Shown piece after piece: positions 1 through 6,713 of a DNA stretch of 10,655 nt (position 1 is its first letter; every line of letters starts with the position of its first letter). The translations under genes and the position numbers were made by a program. The stretch comes from Candidatus Hydrogenedentota bacterium (GTDB lineage: Bacteria > Hydrogenedentota > Hydrogenedentia > Hydrogenedentales > CAITNO01): contig JAKPUV010000160.1 of assembly GCA_029554925.1 (NCBI GenBank), positions 1-10,655 on the forward strand, given 5' to 3'. The notes under the pieces are model-generated. The model searched no databases and was not told the origin of the DNA. It saw nothing but the letters and a program-made list of their open reading frames with translations.

Positions 1-1
1 G

Positions 2-1057
2 CGCGGCGGGCGGGGGCGGGTCTCCGGGCGCGACCTGGCCCTCATGACGCGCCAGCTGGCGGTGCTCCTGCGGGCGGGGATGCCGCTGGTGGAGGCCCTC
101 AGCGCCCTGATCGACCAGACCAGCCGCATGCGCCTGCGCGCGGTGATCTACGAGGTGCGCGAGAAGGTGAACAGCGGCCGCAGCCTGGGCGACGCGCTTT
201 CGGAGCACCCCCGCGTGTTCAGCATGCTCTACGTGAACATGGTGCGGGCGGGCGAGACGAGCGGCGCGCTGGAGCAGGTGCTCCTGCGCCTCGCCGACAT
301 CCTCGAGCGCCAGGCCAAGCTCCGCGCCCAGATCATCTCCGCCGTCGCCTACCCGGCGTTCATGGCCGTGTTCGCCTTCGGCATCATCATCTTCCTCATG
401 GCGGTCATCGTGCCGCGCATCACCAAGCTGTTCGAGCGGCAGGGCCAGGAGCTGCCCGGCCTGACCAGGGCGCTCATCGCCGCCAGCGACCTTTTCGGAA
501 CCTGGTGGCCGGCGCTGCTGGGGGCCGCGGCCGGGGCGTTCTTCCTGTGGCGGCTGTGGATCTCCCGCGAGGAGGGCCGCCGGAAGTGGGACGCGTGGAA
601 GCTGAACTTCCCGCTCTACGGCCCGCTCCACCTCAAGATCGTGTGCGCCCGCTTCGCCCGCACGCTGGGGACCATGCTCCAGAGCGGCCTGACGATGCTG
701 CCGGCCCTCGAGGTGGTGAACACCATCATCGGCAACACCCACCTGCTCGCCCGGATGGACGACATCAAGGCGGGGGTGCGCCGGGGCCGCGACCTGGCCC
801 AGCCCCTCAAGGAGACGGGCATGTTCCCGCCCATGATGATCCACATGATCGAGCTGGGCCAGCGCAGCGGCGAGCTCGAGGACATGCTGATCCAGGTGGC
901 GGACACCTTCGACGAGGACGTCCGCCTGGCCATAGACGCCGTCGTGTCGCTGATCGAGCCCCTGATCATCATCGTCATGGGCCTCTTCGTGGGCATGCTC
1001 GTGCTGGCCATCCTGCTGCCCATATTCAAGATGAGCACAACCGCCGGGAAAGGATAA
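2..1057 (+). CDS. gspF: GspF, T2SS inner-membrane platform protein (5' partial)
   Basis: Polytopic inner-membrane platform protein of the T2SS, expected to link the GspE ATPase to pseudopilus assembly. The frame is open from position 2. The residues before the internal ATG at 44 read as the conserved start of the first GspF domain (SGRDLALMTRQLAVLLRAG), so that ATG is not the real start; about 50 N-terminal residues appear to lie outside the window if the gene has the usual ~400 residues. 351 residues are visible. The two family repeats are clear: TRQLAVLLRAGMPLVEAL (from nt 44) and ARTLGTMLQSGLTMLPAL (from about nt 650). Hydrophobic segments lie at about nt 350-425, 505-560 and 950-1030, giving the usual three membrane spans. 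The gene ends 4 nt before gspG. The identity to PilC/GspF is clear; GspF rather than PilC rests on the neighbouring genes. Confidence 0.95.
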   Translation, partial: RGGRGRVSGRDLALMTRQLAVLLRAGMPLVEALSALIDQTSRMRLRAVIYEVREKVNSGRSLGDALSEHPRVFSMLYVNMVRAGETSGALEQVLLRLADILERQAKLRAQIISAVAYPAFMAVFAFGIIIFLMAVIVPRITKLFERQGQELPGLTRALIAASDLFGTWWPALLGAAAGAFFLWRLWISREEGRRKWDAWKLNFPLYGPLHLKIVCARFARTLGTMLQSGLTMLPALEVVNTIIGNTHLLARMDDIKAGVRRGRDLAQPLKETGMFPPMMIHMIELGQRSGELEDMLIQVADTFDEDVRLAIDAVVSLIEPLIIIVMGLFVGMLVLAILLPIFKMSTTAGKG

Positions 1058-1061
1058 CCCC

Positions 1062-1457
1062 ATGGAAAAGAAACAGGCCGAACACCGCCGCGCCCGGACC
1101 GCGGGCTTCACCCTCGTCGAGCTGATGGTCGTCGTCGCCATCATCGCCATCCTGGCGACCACGGCGGGGGTGTACCTCTTCGGCGCCCTCGACGACGCCG
1201 ACCAGACCAAGGCCAAGGCGGAGATCCAGGCCATGAAGTCCGCCGTCACCGCCTACATGCTCAAGAACAACCGCAAGCTGCCCAACACCCTCGACGAGAT
1301 CGCGCCCTTCATGGACCCGCCCAAGGTGCCGCAGGACCCCTGGGGCAACGCCTACGTCTACACCAAGGAGGGCACGCGGTCCTTCAAGATCGTGTCCTAC
1401 GGCGCCGACGGCGCCCCCGGCGGCGACGGGGTGAACGCCGACGTGTCCAACGAATAG
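1062..1457 (+). CDS. gspG: GspG, major pseudopilin
   Basis: Major pseudopilin forming the shaft of the T2SS pseudopilus. It has 131 residues, normal for the family. It carries a class III prepilin leader of 15 residues ending in Gly15, cleavage before Phe16, then TLVE with the conserved Glu at mature position 5 (E20) and a hydrophobic helix to about residue 42. The C-terminal half has the GspG signatures PQDPWGNAY (about residues 91-99) and SYGADGAPGGDGVNAD (112-127). In characterised homologues this last loop binds calcium through Asp residues; D116 and D122 are candidates here. The start is ATG with AGGA at 1051-1054, 7 nt upstream. It follows gspF by 4 nt and precedes gspH by 25 nt. Processing by a GspO/PilD peptidase is expected, but no such gene is in the window. 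Confidence 0.97.
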   Translation: MEKKQAEHRRARTAGFTLVELMVVVAIIAILATTAGVYLFGALDDADQTKAKAEIQAMKSAVTAYMLKNNRKLPNTLDEIAPFMDPPKVPQDPWGNAYVYTKEGTRSFKIVSYGADGAPGGDGVNADVSNE

Positions 1458-1482
1458 CGGGTCCGCCCGCCGGGAACCCATC

Positions 1483-2364
1483 ATGCCCGCCGCAACGACA
1501 TGCGCCCCCGGCGCCGTCCCGTCCGCGGGACGCCACCGCGCCCGGCCCCGGCCGCGCGCGCGCGGGTTCACGCTGCTGGAGCTGTGCGTGGTGATCGTCA
1601 TCATCGGCGTCATCGCGGGCATCTCCGCGCCCTACCTCGTGGACCTGGTCGCCTTCGGCGAGGTGGACGGCGAGGCGCGCCGTCTGGCGGGCTACGGCTC
1701 CGCCGTGGTGGCCGAGGCCGCCCTGTTCAAGACCCCCCTGCTCTTCCGCATCGACCTCGACCGGCAGGAGTACTACACGGTCCAGCTGGTGTACCCCGAG
1801 CCCGAGGCGGCGGACGGGGAGGAGGCCCCGGCCGACCAGGCGGCGCTGCTGCGCGAGTTCGCCAGGTCCAGCGGCCTGTCCTCCGCCGACCTGAGCAACG
1901 CGCTGGCGGGCGGGGCGTCGGACGACCCGCGCTTCCGCGGCATGCTTCCCGACGACTTCGACGCGGAGCTGGCGGACCAGCAGATGAACGACAAGTTCGG
2001 CCGCTTCGCCCGCACGCTGCTGGAGACGCGGGCGAAGAACGTGGTGCACAACGACGGCTTCCTGGACGAGATCGGCCCGCTCTTCGAGAAGGAGTTCACC
2101 CTGGAGGAGGAGGAGCCGGTGGAGGAGGAGCTGGGCGACCCGATCCTCATGCGGCGGAAGCTGCCCGAGGGCATCCAGGTCGAGAGCGTCTCCATCGACG
2201 GCGGCAAGAGCGGGCGCGGGCTTGTGGAGATCGAGGTGTCGCCCCTGGGCCTGTCGCAGCGCGTAGGGTTCCACGTGGTCAACGCCGACGGCGAGTACAT
2301 GACCGTGTGGTGGGACCCCCTCTCCGGGCGCGGCGTGTCGCGCTCGGGCAAGCAGGACGTCTGA
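1483..2364 (+). CDS. gspH: GspH-like minor pseudopilin with a large internal insert
   Basis: Predicted minor pseudopilin of the pseudopilus tip. A 28-residue Arg/Pro-rich leader ends in Gly28, followed by FTLLELCVVIVIIG with Glu33 at mature position 5 and a membrane helix to about residue 50. The first part of the globular domain (about 70-105, including TPLLFRIDLDRQEYYTVQL) and the end (about 222-275, including KLPEGIQVESVSIDGG and VEIEVSPLGL) resemble the GspH beta-sheet domain. Between them lies a hydrophilic stretch of about 110 residues not usual for GspH, ending in a Glu run (about 208-216). At 293 residues it is well above the usual 150-200. ATG at 1483 is the only ATG before the helix; the upstream GGGAA is a weak ribosome site. 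The prepilin class is secure. The H assignment rests mainly on gene order (G-H-I-J-K) and the C-terminal pattern. Confidence 0.82.
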   Translation: MPAATTCAPGAVPSAGRHRARPRPRARGFTLLELCVVIVIIGVIAGISAPYLVDLVAFGEVDGEARRLAGYGSAVVAEAALFKTPLLFRIDLDRQEYYTVQLVYPEPEAADGEEAPADQAALLREFARSSGLSSADLSNALAGGASDDPRFRGMLPDDFDAELADQQMNDKFGRFARTLLETRAKNVVHNDGFLDEIGPLFEKEFTLEEEEPVEEELGDPILMRRKLPEGIQVESVSIDGGKSGRGLVEIEVSPLGLSQRVGFHVVNADGEYMTVWWDPLSGRGVSRSGKQDV

Positions 2365-2366
2365 CC

Positions 2367-2948
2367 ATGCACGCCCCGGCGCGCGGCGCGCGGACAGCAG
2401 GCGGCTTCACGCTCATGGAGGTGCTCGTGGCGCTGGGCGTGCTCTCCGTGTCCCTCTTCGTGCTGGTGAGCGCGCACTACTCCGCCATGAACCTCGTGGT
2501 GGAGGGCATGGACGAGGCGGACCGGCGCATGCTGCTGGAGAGCGCCGTCGGCCGCGCCGAGGTCGCCGTCATGACGGGGAACCTGAGCGGCGGCGGCGAG
2601 TTCGGGGCCGCCCACGAGGGATTCTCGTGGTCCTTCGAGGCCGTGCCCGCGGGCACCGACGAGATGGTGCCCCTCTACCAGGTCACCGCCACCCTCACCA
2701 CGCCCGACGACACCCAGTCCCTCGACTTTTTCGTCTTCAACAACACGGAGTCTGAAAGCGCCGGCGGCGGCGAGCTGACCGGCGAGTCCTCCATCAAGCG
2801 CGGCGCGGCCGGCCGGGGGGCGGGCGCCTCCGGCGCGATGGAGGGCATGGGCGCCCGGGGCTCCTCGCGCGGTTCGGGCGGATCCTCCTCCCGGGACTCC
2901 TCGTCGCGGGGCCGCTCCGGCGGCATGTTCTCGGGGGGCTCGCGATGA
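2367..2948 (+). CDS. gspI: GspI, minor pseudopilin with Gly/Ser/Arg tail
   Basis: Minor pseudopilin; in known systems GspI nucleates the GspI-J-K tip complex. It has 193 residues. A 13-residue leader ends in Gly13, followed by FTLMEVLVALGVLSVSLFVL, the typical GspI helix, with Glu18 at mature position 5. The globular domain runs to FFVFNN (about 121-126) and is of normal size (about 120 residues). It is followed by about 65 residues of low-complexity Gly/Ser/Arg/Ala sequence ending in SGGSR, which standard GspI proteins lack. The start is ATG 2 nt after the gspH stop, with AGGA at 2354-2357. The frame is also open upstream as far as about 1500, but that part is an out-of-frame reading of gspH. 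The stop codon overlaps the gspJ start (ATGA), which implies coupled translation. Confidence 0.92.
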   Translation: MHAPARGARTAGGFTLMEVLVALGVLSVSLFVLVSAHYSAMNLVVEGMDEADRRMLLESAVGRAEVAVMTGNLSGGGEFGAAHEGFSWSFEAVPAGTDEMVPLYQVTATLTTPDDTQSLDFFVFNNTESESAGGGELTGESSIKRGAAGRGAGASGAMEGMGARGSSRGSGGSSSRDSSSRGRSGGMFSGGSR

Positions 2949-3781
2949 GCGCGCACCTCCGCAAAGAAGGGTTCACGCTGCTGGAGCTGCTGGTGGCCAT
3001 GCTGGTGCTGGTGGTGATCACGGCGATCGTTCAGGCGACCTTCGCCTCCGTGACGGACACGATGGCGGCGGCGCGCGACGAGTCGGACAGGCTGCTGATG
3101 CGCCAGACGCTGCACCGGAGCCTCAAGACGAACCTCTCGTCGGTGTACGCCGACCAGGCCTGCCTCATGTCGGAGTTCGCCCTGCTGGGCGAAACCGGCG
3201 ACGGGGCCTTCGGCCCGGGGGACAGCCTGCGGTTCTGCGCGGCCCTGCCGATGCCGGGGGCCTTCGCGCTGCCCGGCGAGCTGAAGGTCGTCGAGTACAC
3301 CGTGGTCCCCGAGGGCGACCTCGACTGGGCGGCGATGGGCTATCCCGGCGACCCGGAGCGCCCGGCCATGGCCCTGGTGATCAGCGAGTACCCCGTGCAG
3401 CGGCAGGACGACCTCGGCGGCGACCTCTCCGGCGCGGCGGAGCTGCCGATCTCCGAGCGGGCGGTGCCGGTGGCCTCCTTCGACGTGCAGTATTTCGACG
3501 GGCTGACGGAGGAGTGGCTGACGGACTGGGACTCCCTGGCGGAGCAGCGCCTGCCGTGGGCGGTGTGGGTGCGGGTGAACTTTCCCCGGGGCGACGGCGA
3601 GGCCCCCCCGGCGCAGGAGGACGGCGGGTTCGAGGCCGCCGACCTCGACGTGATGATCCCCCTGGCGCCGGGCGCAGGGCTGACGGAGCCCTTCCCCGAC
3701 CAGAACCACATGCGGGCGGTGGACTGGGCCGAGACGGACCAGAACCTCACGGAGGACGCGAAGCGTGGCGCGCGCAAGTGA
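2945..3781 (+). CDS. gspJ: GspJ, minor pseudopilin
   Basis: Minor pseudopilin of the GspI-J-K tip complex. It has 278 residues, somewhat longer than the usual 200-240. A short 9-residue leader MSAHLRKEG is cleaved before Phe10, followed by TLLELLVAMLVLVVITAIV with Glu14 at mature position 5. The globular domain carries the GspJ hallmark around residues 175-215: SFDVQYFDG, then a Trp-rich stretch (WLTDWDSL), then LPWAVWVRVNF. The last 60 or so residues are acidic and less conserved. The start overlaps the gspI stop by 4 nt (ATGA) with only a G-run upstream, so re-initiation after gspI is likely. The 3' end overlaps gspK by 17 nt. Confidence 0.95.
   Translation: MSAHLRKEGFTLLELLVAMLVLVVITAIVQATFASVTDTMAAARDESDRLLMRQTLHRSLKTNLSSVYADQACLMSEFALLGETGDGAFGPGDSLRFCAALPMPGAFALPGELKVVEYTVVPEGDLDWAAMGYPGDPERPAMALVISEYPVQRQDDLGGDLSGAAELPISERAVPVASFDVQYFDGLTEEWLTDWDSLAEQRLPWAVWVRVNFPRGDGEAPPAQEDGGFEAADLDVMIPLAPGAGLTEPFPDQNHMRAVDWAETDQNLTEDAKRGARK
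3751..3755 (+). promoter_or_regulatory. Ribosome binding site for the GTG start of gspK
   Basis: GGAGG lies inside the 3' end of gspJ, 9 nt before the GTG at 3765. It is one of the strongest Shine-Dalgarno matches in the window and supports the GTG as the gspK start. No ATG is available in that frame before the membrane helix. Confidence 0.6.
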
Positions 3782-5162
3782 CACGGGCCGGAAAGGGCGC
3801 GGCGGCGAGCGGGGCGTGGCCCTGCTGCTCGCCCTCGTCTTCACGGCGGTCCTGGCCGCGCTGGTCTTCGGCTTCCTCTACGAGAGCCAGGTCACGGCGT
3901 CGCTCGTCCAGAACAGCTCGGCGGACTTCGAGGCGCTGATCGCGGCGAAGTCGGCCGCGGCCAACGGCCTGTCCCTGCTCCTCGACGACCTGCTGGAGAC
4001 GGAGATGAACGGGATGCCCGAGGTGGACAGCCTGCTCGACCCGTCGGGGTGGGCGTCGGGGCTGCCCTTCGAGCCGCTGAACGGCGCGATGATGCGCACC
4101 AGCATCTCCGACGAGTGCGGCAAGCTCAACCTGAACGCGCTGATCTCCGTGCGCGACGACGGCCAGCCCGTGCGCAACGAGGAGCTGGTCACGGCGCTGC
4201 GCAGTTTCTTCAACCTGCGCAGCGACACGGACCGCGACCCGGTGGACGCCATCATCGACTGGCTCGACTACGACGACATGGACGCGGAGGAGCCCGAGGG
4301 CGCGGAGAACAGCTACTACATGGGGCTGGAGAACCCGTTCCCCTGCAAGAACGGGCCGATGGACGCCATCGAGGAACTGCTGCTGATCAAGGGCATCACG
4401 CCGGAGCTGTATTTCGGCGACCCCGCCCAGGAGCAGCTCCCGCTCTCCGAGTACCTCACGGTCCACGGCGACTGGGGCGGCCGCGTCAACGTGAACACGG
4501 CGCGCGAGGAGGTGATCGCGGCGGTCCTCGGCGGCTACACGGGCAACGAGGACATCGGGGTGGCGCGGCAGATCTACGACGAGGTGCAGACGCAGCCCTA
4601 CGAGGACCTCAACCGGCTTTCGGCCATGCTCGGCCCCATGCTGCCCGCGGGCGCGGACCCCGGCGCCGACGGCAAGAAGCCCGGCGCGGGCAAGCCCGGC
4701 GCCAAACCGGACGCCGTCTCGCGGGCGACCAAGCAGCGGGCGCCCGAATCCGCCGCGAAAAGCGCCGAGAAGCAGATCATGCCGGAGACCTCCTTCGGCG
4801 GCGGCCGCAACGCCGCCCGGAAGCCCGGCTCCCAGAAGCCCGGCTCCCTGCCGCCCGGCGTGGTGCGCCCTAACACGGACACGGGCCGGGACAATGTGAC
4901 GAACCCGCAGCTCCAGGAGCAGTTGCGGCAGCAGGACTCCGTAAGCCGCATGTTCCGGGTGAACAGCACGGCGTTCCGCATCCACGGCGACGGCATGGTG
5001 GGCGACACGCTGGCCCGGGTCGAGGCGTTTGTGTTCCGCACCCCGCTGGACGTGTCGGAGCTGGAGCGGGCGGCGTCGGGCGCGGGTGGTGCCACGGCCC
5101 AGGGCGGGAACCCGGTGCCGCTCACGCCCTTCCGCATTCTGGACTGGAAGGTCATCCAATGA
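3765..5162 (+). CDS. gspK: GspK, minor pseudopilin capping the tip
   Basis: Largest minor pseudopilin, which caps the pseudopilus tip in known systems. It has 465 residues against a usual ~320-330. The leader ends at Gly17 before VALLLALVFTAVLAALVFGF; there is no Glu at mature position 5, as is normal for GspK. Family motifs run in order: ISDECGKLNLNAL (114-126), DAIIDWLDYDD (161-171), ENSYY (181-185), ELLLIKGIT (203-211) and RVNVNTA (240-246), followed by helical SAM-like regions. A Lys/Pro/Gly/Ala linker at about residues 293-385 then interrupts the protein. The end of the fold resumes with MFRVNSTAFRIHGDG (from 396) and closes in FRILDWKVIQ. The start is GTG, overlapping gspJ by 17 nt, with GGAGG 9 nt upstream. 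The extra length is mostly the linker. Confidence 0.94.
   Translation: MARASDTGRKGRGGERGVALLLALVFTAVLAALVFGFLYESQVTASLVQNSSADFEALIAAKSAAANGLSLLLDDLLETEMNGMPEVDSLLDPSGWASGLPFEPLNGAMMRTSISDECGKLNLNALISVRDDGQPVRNEELVTALRSFFNLRSDTDRDPVDAIIDWLDYDDMDAEEPEGAENSYYMGLENPFPCKNGPMDAIEELLLIKGITPELYFGDPAQEQLPLSEYLTVHGDWGGRVNVNTAREEVIAAVLGGYTGNEDIGVARQIYDEVQTQPYEDLNRLSAMLGPMLPAGADPGADGKKPGAGKPGAKPDAVSRATKQRAPESAAKSAEKQIMPETSFGGGRNAARKPGSQKPGSLPPGVVRPNTDTGRDNVTNPQLQEQLRQQDSVSRMFRVNSTAFRIHGDGMVGDTLARVEAFVFRTPLDVSELERAASGAGGATAQGGNPVPLTPFRILDWKVIQ
4677..4703 (+). repeat. KPGA-encoding short tandem repeat in gspK linker
   Basis: Two adjacent copies of AAGCCCGGCG-type units (4677-4691 and 4692-4703) encode KPGAG then KPGA, followed by a diverged AAACCG (KP). 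The repeat is in frame within the gspK linker. It looks like replication-slippage expansion of a basic, flexible spacer. Confidence 0.6.
4821..4850 (+). repeat. Two 15-nt tandem units in gspK linker (KPGSQ/KPGSL)
   Basis: AAGCCCGGCTCCCAG (4821-4835) is followed directly by AAGCCCGGCTCCCTG (4836-4850). They differ at one base and encode KPGSQ and KPGSL. The near-identity suggests a recent duplication, and each unit keeps the frame. The first ten bases match the KPGA repeat about 145 nt upstream. Confidence 0.75.
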
Positions 5163-5248
5163 TTCAGGTATGGTGGCGCATCCCGGCGGGCGCGCCGGGG
5201 GACAAACACGGCGGGACGCCTCCGGCGGCCCCCCGGGGAGTGGTCTGA
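5159..5248 (+). CDS. Possible 29-codon small ORF bridging gspK and gspL
   Basis: An ATG overlaps the gspK stop codon (ATGA) and opens a 29-codon frame that ends in TGA at 5246-5248, one base before the gspL ATG at 5250. The peptide starts MIQVWWRIPAGAPGDKH and is rich in Pro/Gly/Ala. It shows no signal peptide, membrane span or family I recognise. The layout fits a translational coupler that carries ribosomes from gspK to gspL, since gspL has no start codon further upstream in its own frame. It may equally be chance: about 90 bp of GC-rich DNA often stays open. There is no independent evidence that it is translated as a functional peptide. Confidence 0.3.
   Translation: MIQVWWRIPAGAPGDKHGGTPPAAPRGVV
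5182..5199 (+). other. GC hairpin in the gspK-gspL gap
   Basis: CCCGGC (5182-5187) and GCCGGG (5194-5199) form a 6-bp stem around a 6-nt loop. No T-run follows, so it is not an intrinsic terminator. It could slow RNA decay or affect translation of gspL. Short GC stems are common by chance at this base composition, so its significance is uncertain. Confidence 0.3.
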
Positions 5249-5249
5249 C

Positions 5250-6713
5250 ATGGCCTTTGGCGCGAAAGTGGCATCCATCGAATTCGCCCGCGACGAGGTG
5301 CGCGTCGCCGTGGTGCGCGCGGGCGGCCGGCTCCCGGAAATCCTGGAGACCGCCGCCGTCCCCGTGGCCTGCGAGAACCCCGACGACCGGCCCGCGGCCC
5401 TGGCGGCGGCCCTCGACGAGGCGCTCAACGCGCTGCGCCAGCGGCCCGCGGCCTATGTCCTGTGCGTCGAGTCGGCCCGGGCCACGGTGCGCAACCTGCG
5501 CGTGCCCTTCCGGGGCGCGGCGCGGGTGGCCAAGTCCGTGCCCTTCGAACTTGAGCCGCACCTTCCCTTCCCGCTGGAGGAGATCGCCGTGGACCACCTG
5601 GTCATCGGCGAGGCCGGCGGCGAGACCGACGTGCTGGCCGTGGGCATCCGCCGGAAGCACCTGGAGGAGTACACGGCGGTCCTCGACGCCGCCGGGGTGG
5701 ACGTGGAGTCCGTGAGCCTCGACGTGTCGGGCCTCACCGCCCTGTGGCACCACGCCCGCCGCTCGCGCGGCGGGCTCGAGGCGGTCCTCCACCTCCGCGA
5801 GGAGGGCGCCTGCCTCGCCGTGGTCAGCGGCCGCACCCTGGCCTTCTTCCGCCACATCCCCATCGGCGCCGCCGAGTTTCTGGAGGACCCCGCGCGCATG
5901 GCCCGCGAGGCGCGCAACACCCTGCGCGCGTTCCTCGCCAAGTGGCGCGGGGGCGACGCCGAGATCGCCGAGCTGGGCCTGACGGGCGCCGAGCCCGCCC
6001 CGGAGACGCTCGACGCCTTCTCGGCCGCCCTGGGCATGCCCGTGTCGCCCGTGTGCCTGCTGGGCGGGCTGCGCGGCGGGGCCCCGGTCCTCCAGCGCGA
6101 CGGCGACCTGGCCCGGTTCAACCGGTGGGAGGCCGTGGTGGGCGCGGGGGCCTGCGCGGCCCGCGGCGAGTTCGCCTTCGACCTGGGCCGCACCGAGCGC
6201 GGATGGGAGGGCACCGTGGCGGGCATGGTGTCGCACCTGCTCTTCTCGTCGTGCCTGGCCCTGGCGCTGGTGCTGGGCTGGGCCTTCTACTACCACCAGA
6301 CCACCACGGCCACCCGCGCCCTGACGGAGCAGCTGCGGGCGAAGACCGCGGAGATCCGCGCCGAGACCGAGACCCTGTCCACCCAGGGCCTCGGCGAGGA
6401 CGTGGACATCACGCCCTTCGCCGACCCGCCGCTGCTGGACATCATGAAGGAGATCGGGGCGCGCATGCCGGAGACGCTGGTGACGGTGACGGAGATCAAG
6501 GTGGCCCCGCCCGGATCGCGCGGCGCGTGGGTCACCATCGCCGGCGAGACCCCGTCCGCCGAGCAGTTCAACACCATGTTCGAGGAGCTCAAGAAGTCCG
6601 CCGTGTTCAAGGTGGCGGAGGACGCGAGCATCCGCCTGCAGGGGGACCGGACGACCTTCCGCATCCGGGCCTTCCGGCCGAACCAGGAGATCGAAGATGA
6701 AGCGCAGCCTTGA
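5250..6713 (+). CDS. gspL: GspL, PilM/PilN-like T2SS platform protein
   Basis: Bitopic platform protein expected to contact GspE in the cytoplasm and GspM in the periplasm. It has 487 residues. Residues 1 to about 320 look like a PilM-type actin-like fold, including VPFELEPHLPFPLEE (97-111) and a C-terminal AVVGAGACAARGEF. One hydrophobic span (about 327-348, LLFSSCLALALVLGWAFYY) is followed by a short coiled coil (about 350-380). A PilN-like periplasmic domain follows (about 393-478). The nucleotide-binding Asp expected near the N-terminus in PilM is Glu11 here (VASIEFARD), so ATP binding may be lost, as in other GspL proteins. The start is the ATG at 5250 with GGGGAG at 5235-5240; no alternative start exists upstream in this frame. 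The gene overlaps gspM by 17 nt. Length and domain order fit GspL, or equally a natural PilM-PilN fusion. Confidence 0.88.
   Translation: MAFGAKVASIEFARDEVRVAVVRAGGRLPEILETAAVPVACENPDDRPAALAAALDEALNALRQRPAAYVLCVESARATVRNLRVPFRGAARVAKSVPFELEPHLPFPLEEIAVDHLVIGEAGGETDVLAVGIRRKHLEEYTAVLDAAGVDVESVSLDVSGLTALWHHARRSRGGLEAVLHLREEGACLAVVSGRTLAFFRHIPIGAAEFLEDPARMAREARNTLRAFLAKWRGGDAEIAELGLTGAEPAPETLDAFSAALGMPVSPVCLLGGLRGGAPVLQRDGDLARFNRWEAVVGAGACAARGEFAFDLGRTERGWEGTVAGMVSHLLFSSCLALALVLGWAFYYHQTTTATRALTEQLRAKTAEIRAETETLSTQGLGEDVDITPFADPPLLDIMKEIGARMPETLVTVTEIKVAPPGSRGAWVTIAGETPSAEQFNTMFEELKKSAVFKVAEDASIRLQGDRTTFRIRAFRPNQEIEDEAQP

Noticed and set aside
44..46. ATG as the true gspF start.
   Set aside because: Conserved GspF residues precede it in the same open frame, so the gene starts before the window.
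1500..2366. In-frame N-terminal extension of gspI back to 1500.
   Set aside because: It reads gspH in another frame and gives Arg/Gly-rich nonsense. The prepilin leader begins at the ATG at 2367, which has a ribosome site.
2820..2945. The GspI tail as a frameshifted remnant of a longer domain.
   Set aside because: The other frames of this stretch give no recognisable domain, and the ATGA junction with gspJ is intact. A real low-complexity tail is simpler.
4677..4850. KPG-encoding repeats as a CRISPR or mobile-element repeat.
   Set aside because: The units are short, in frame, without unique spacers and inside gspK. They are protein-linker repeats.
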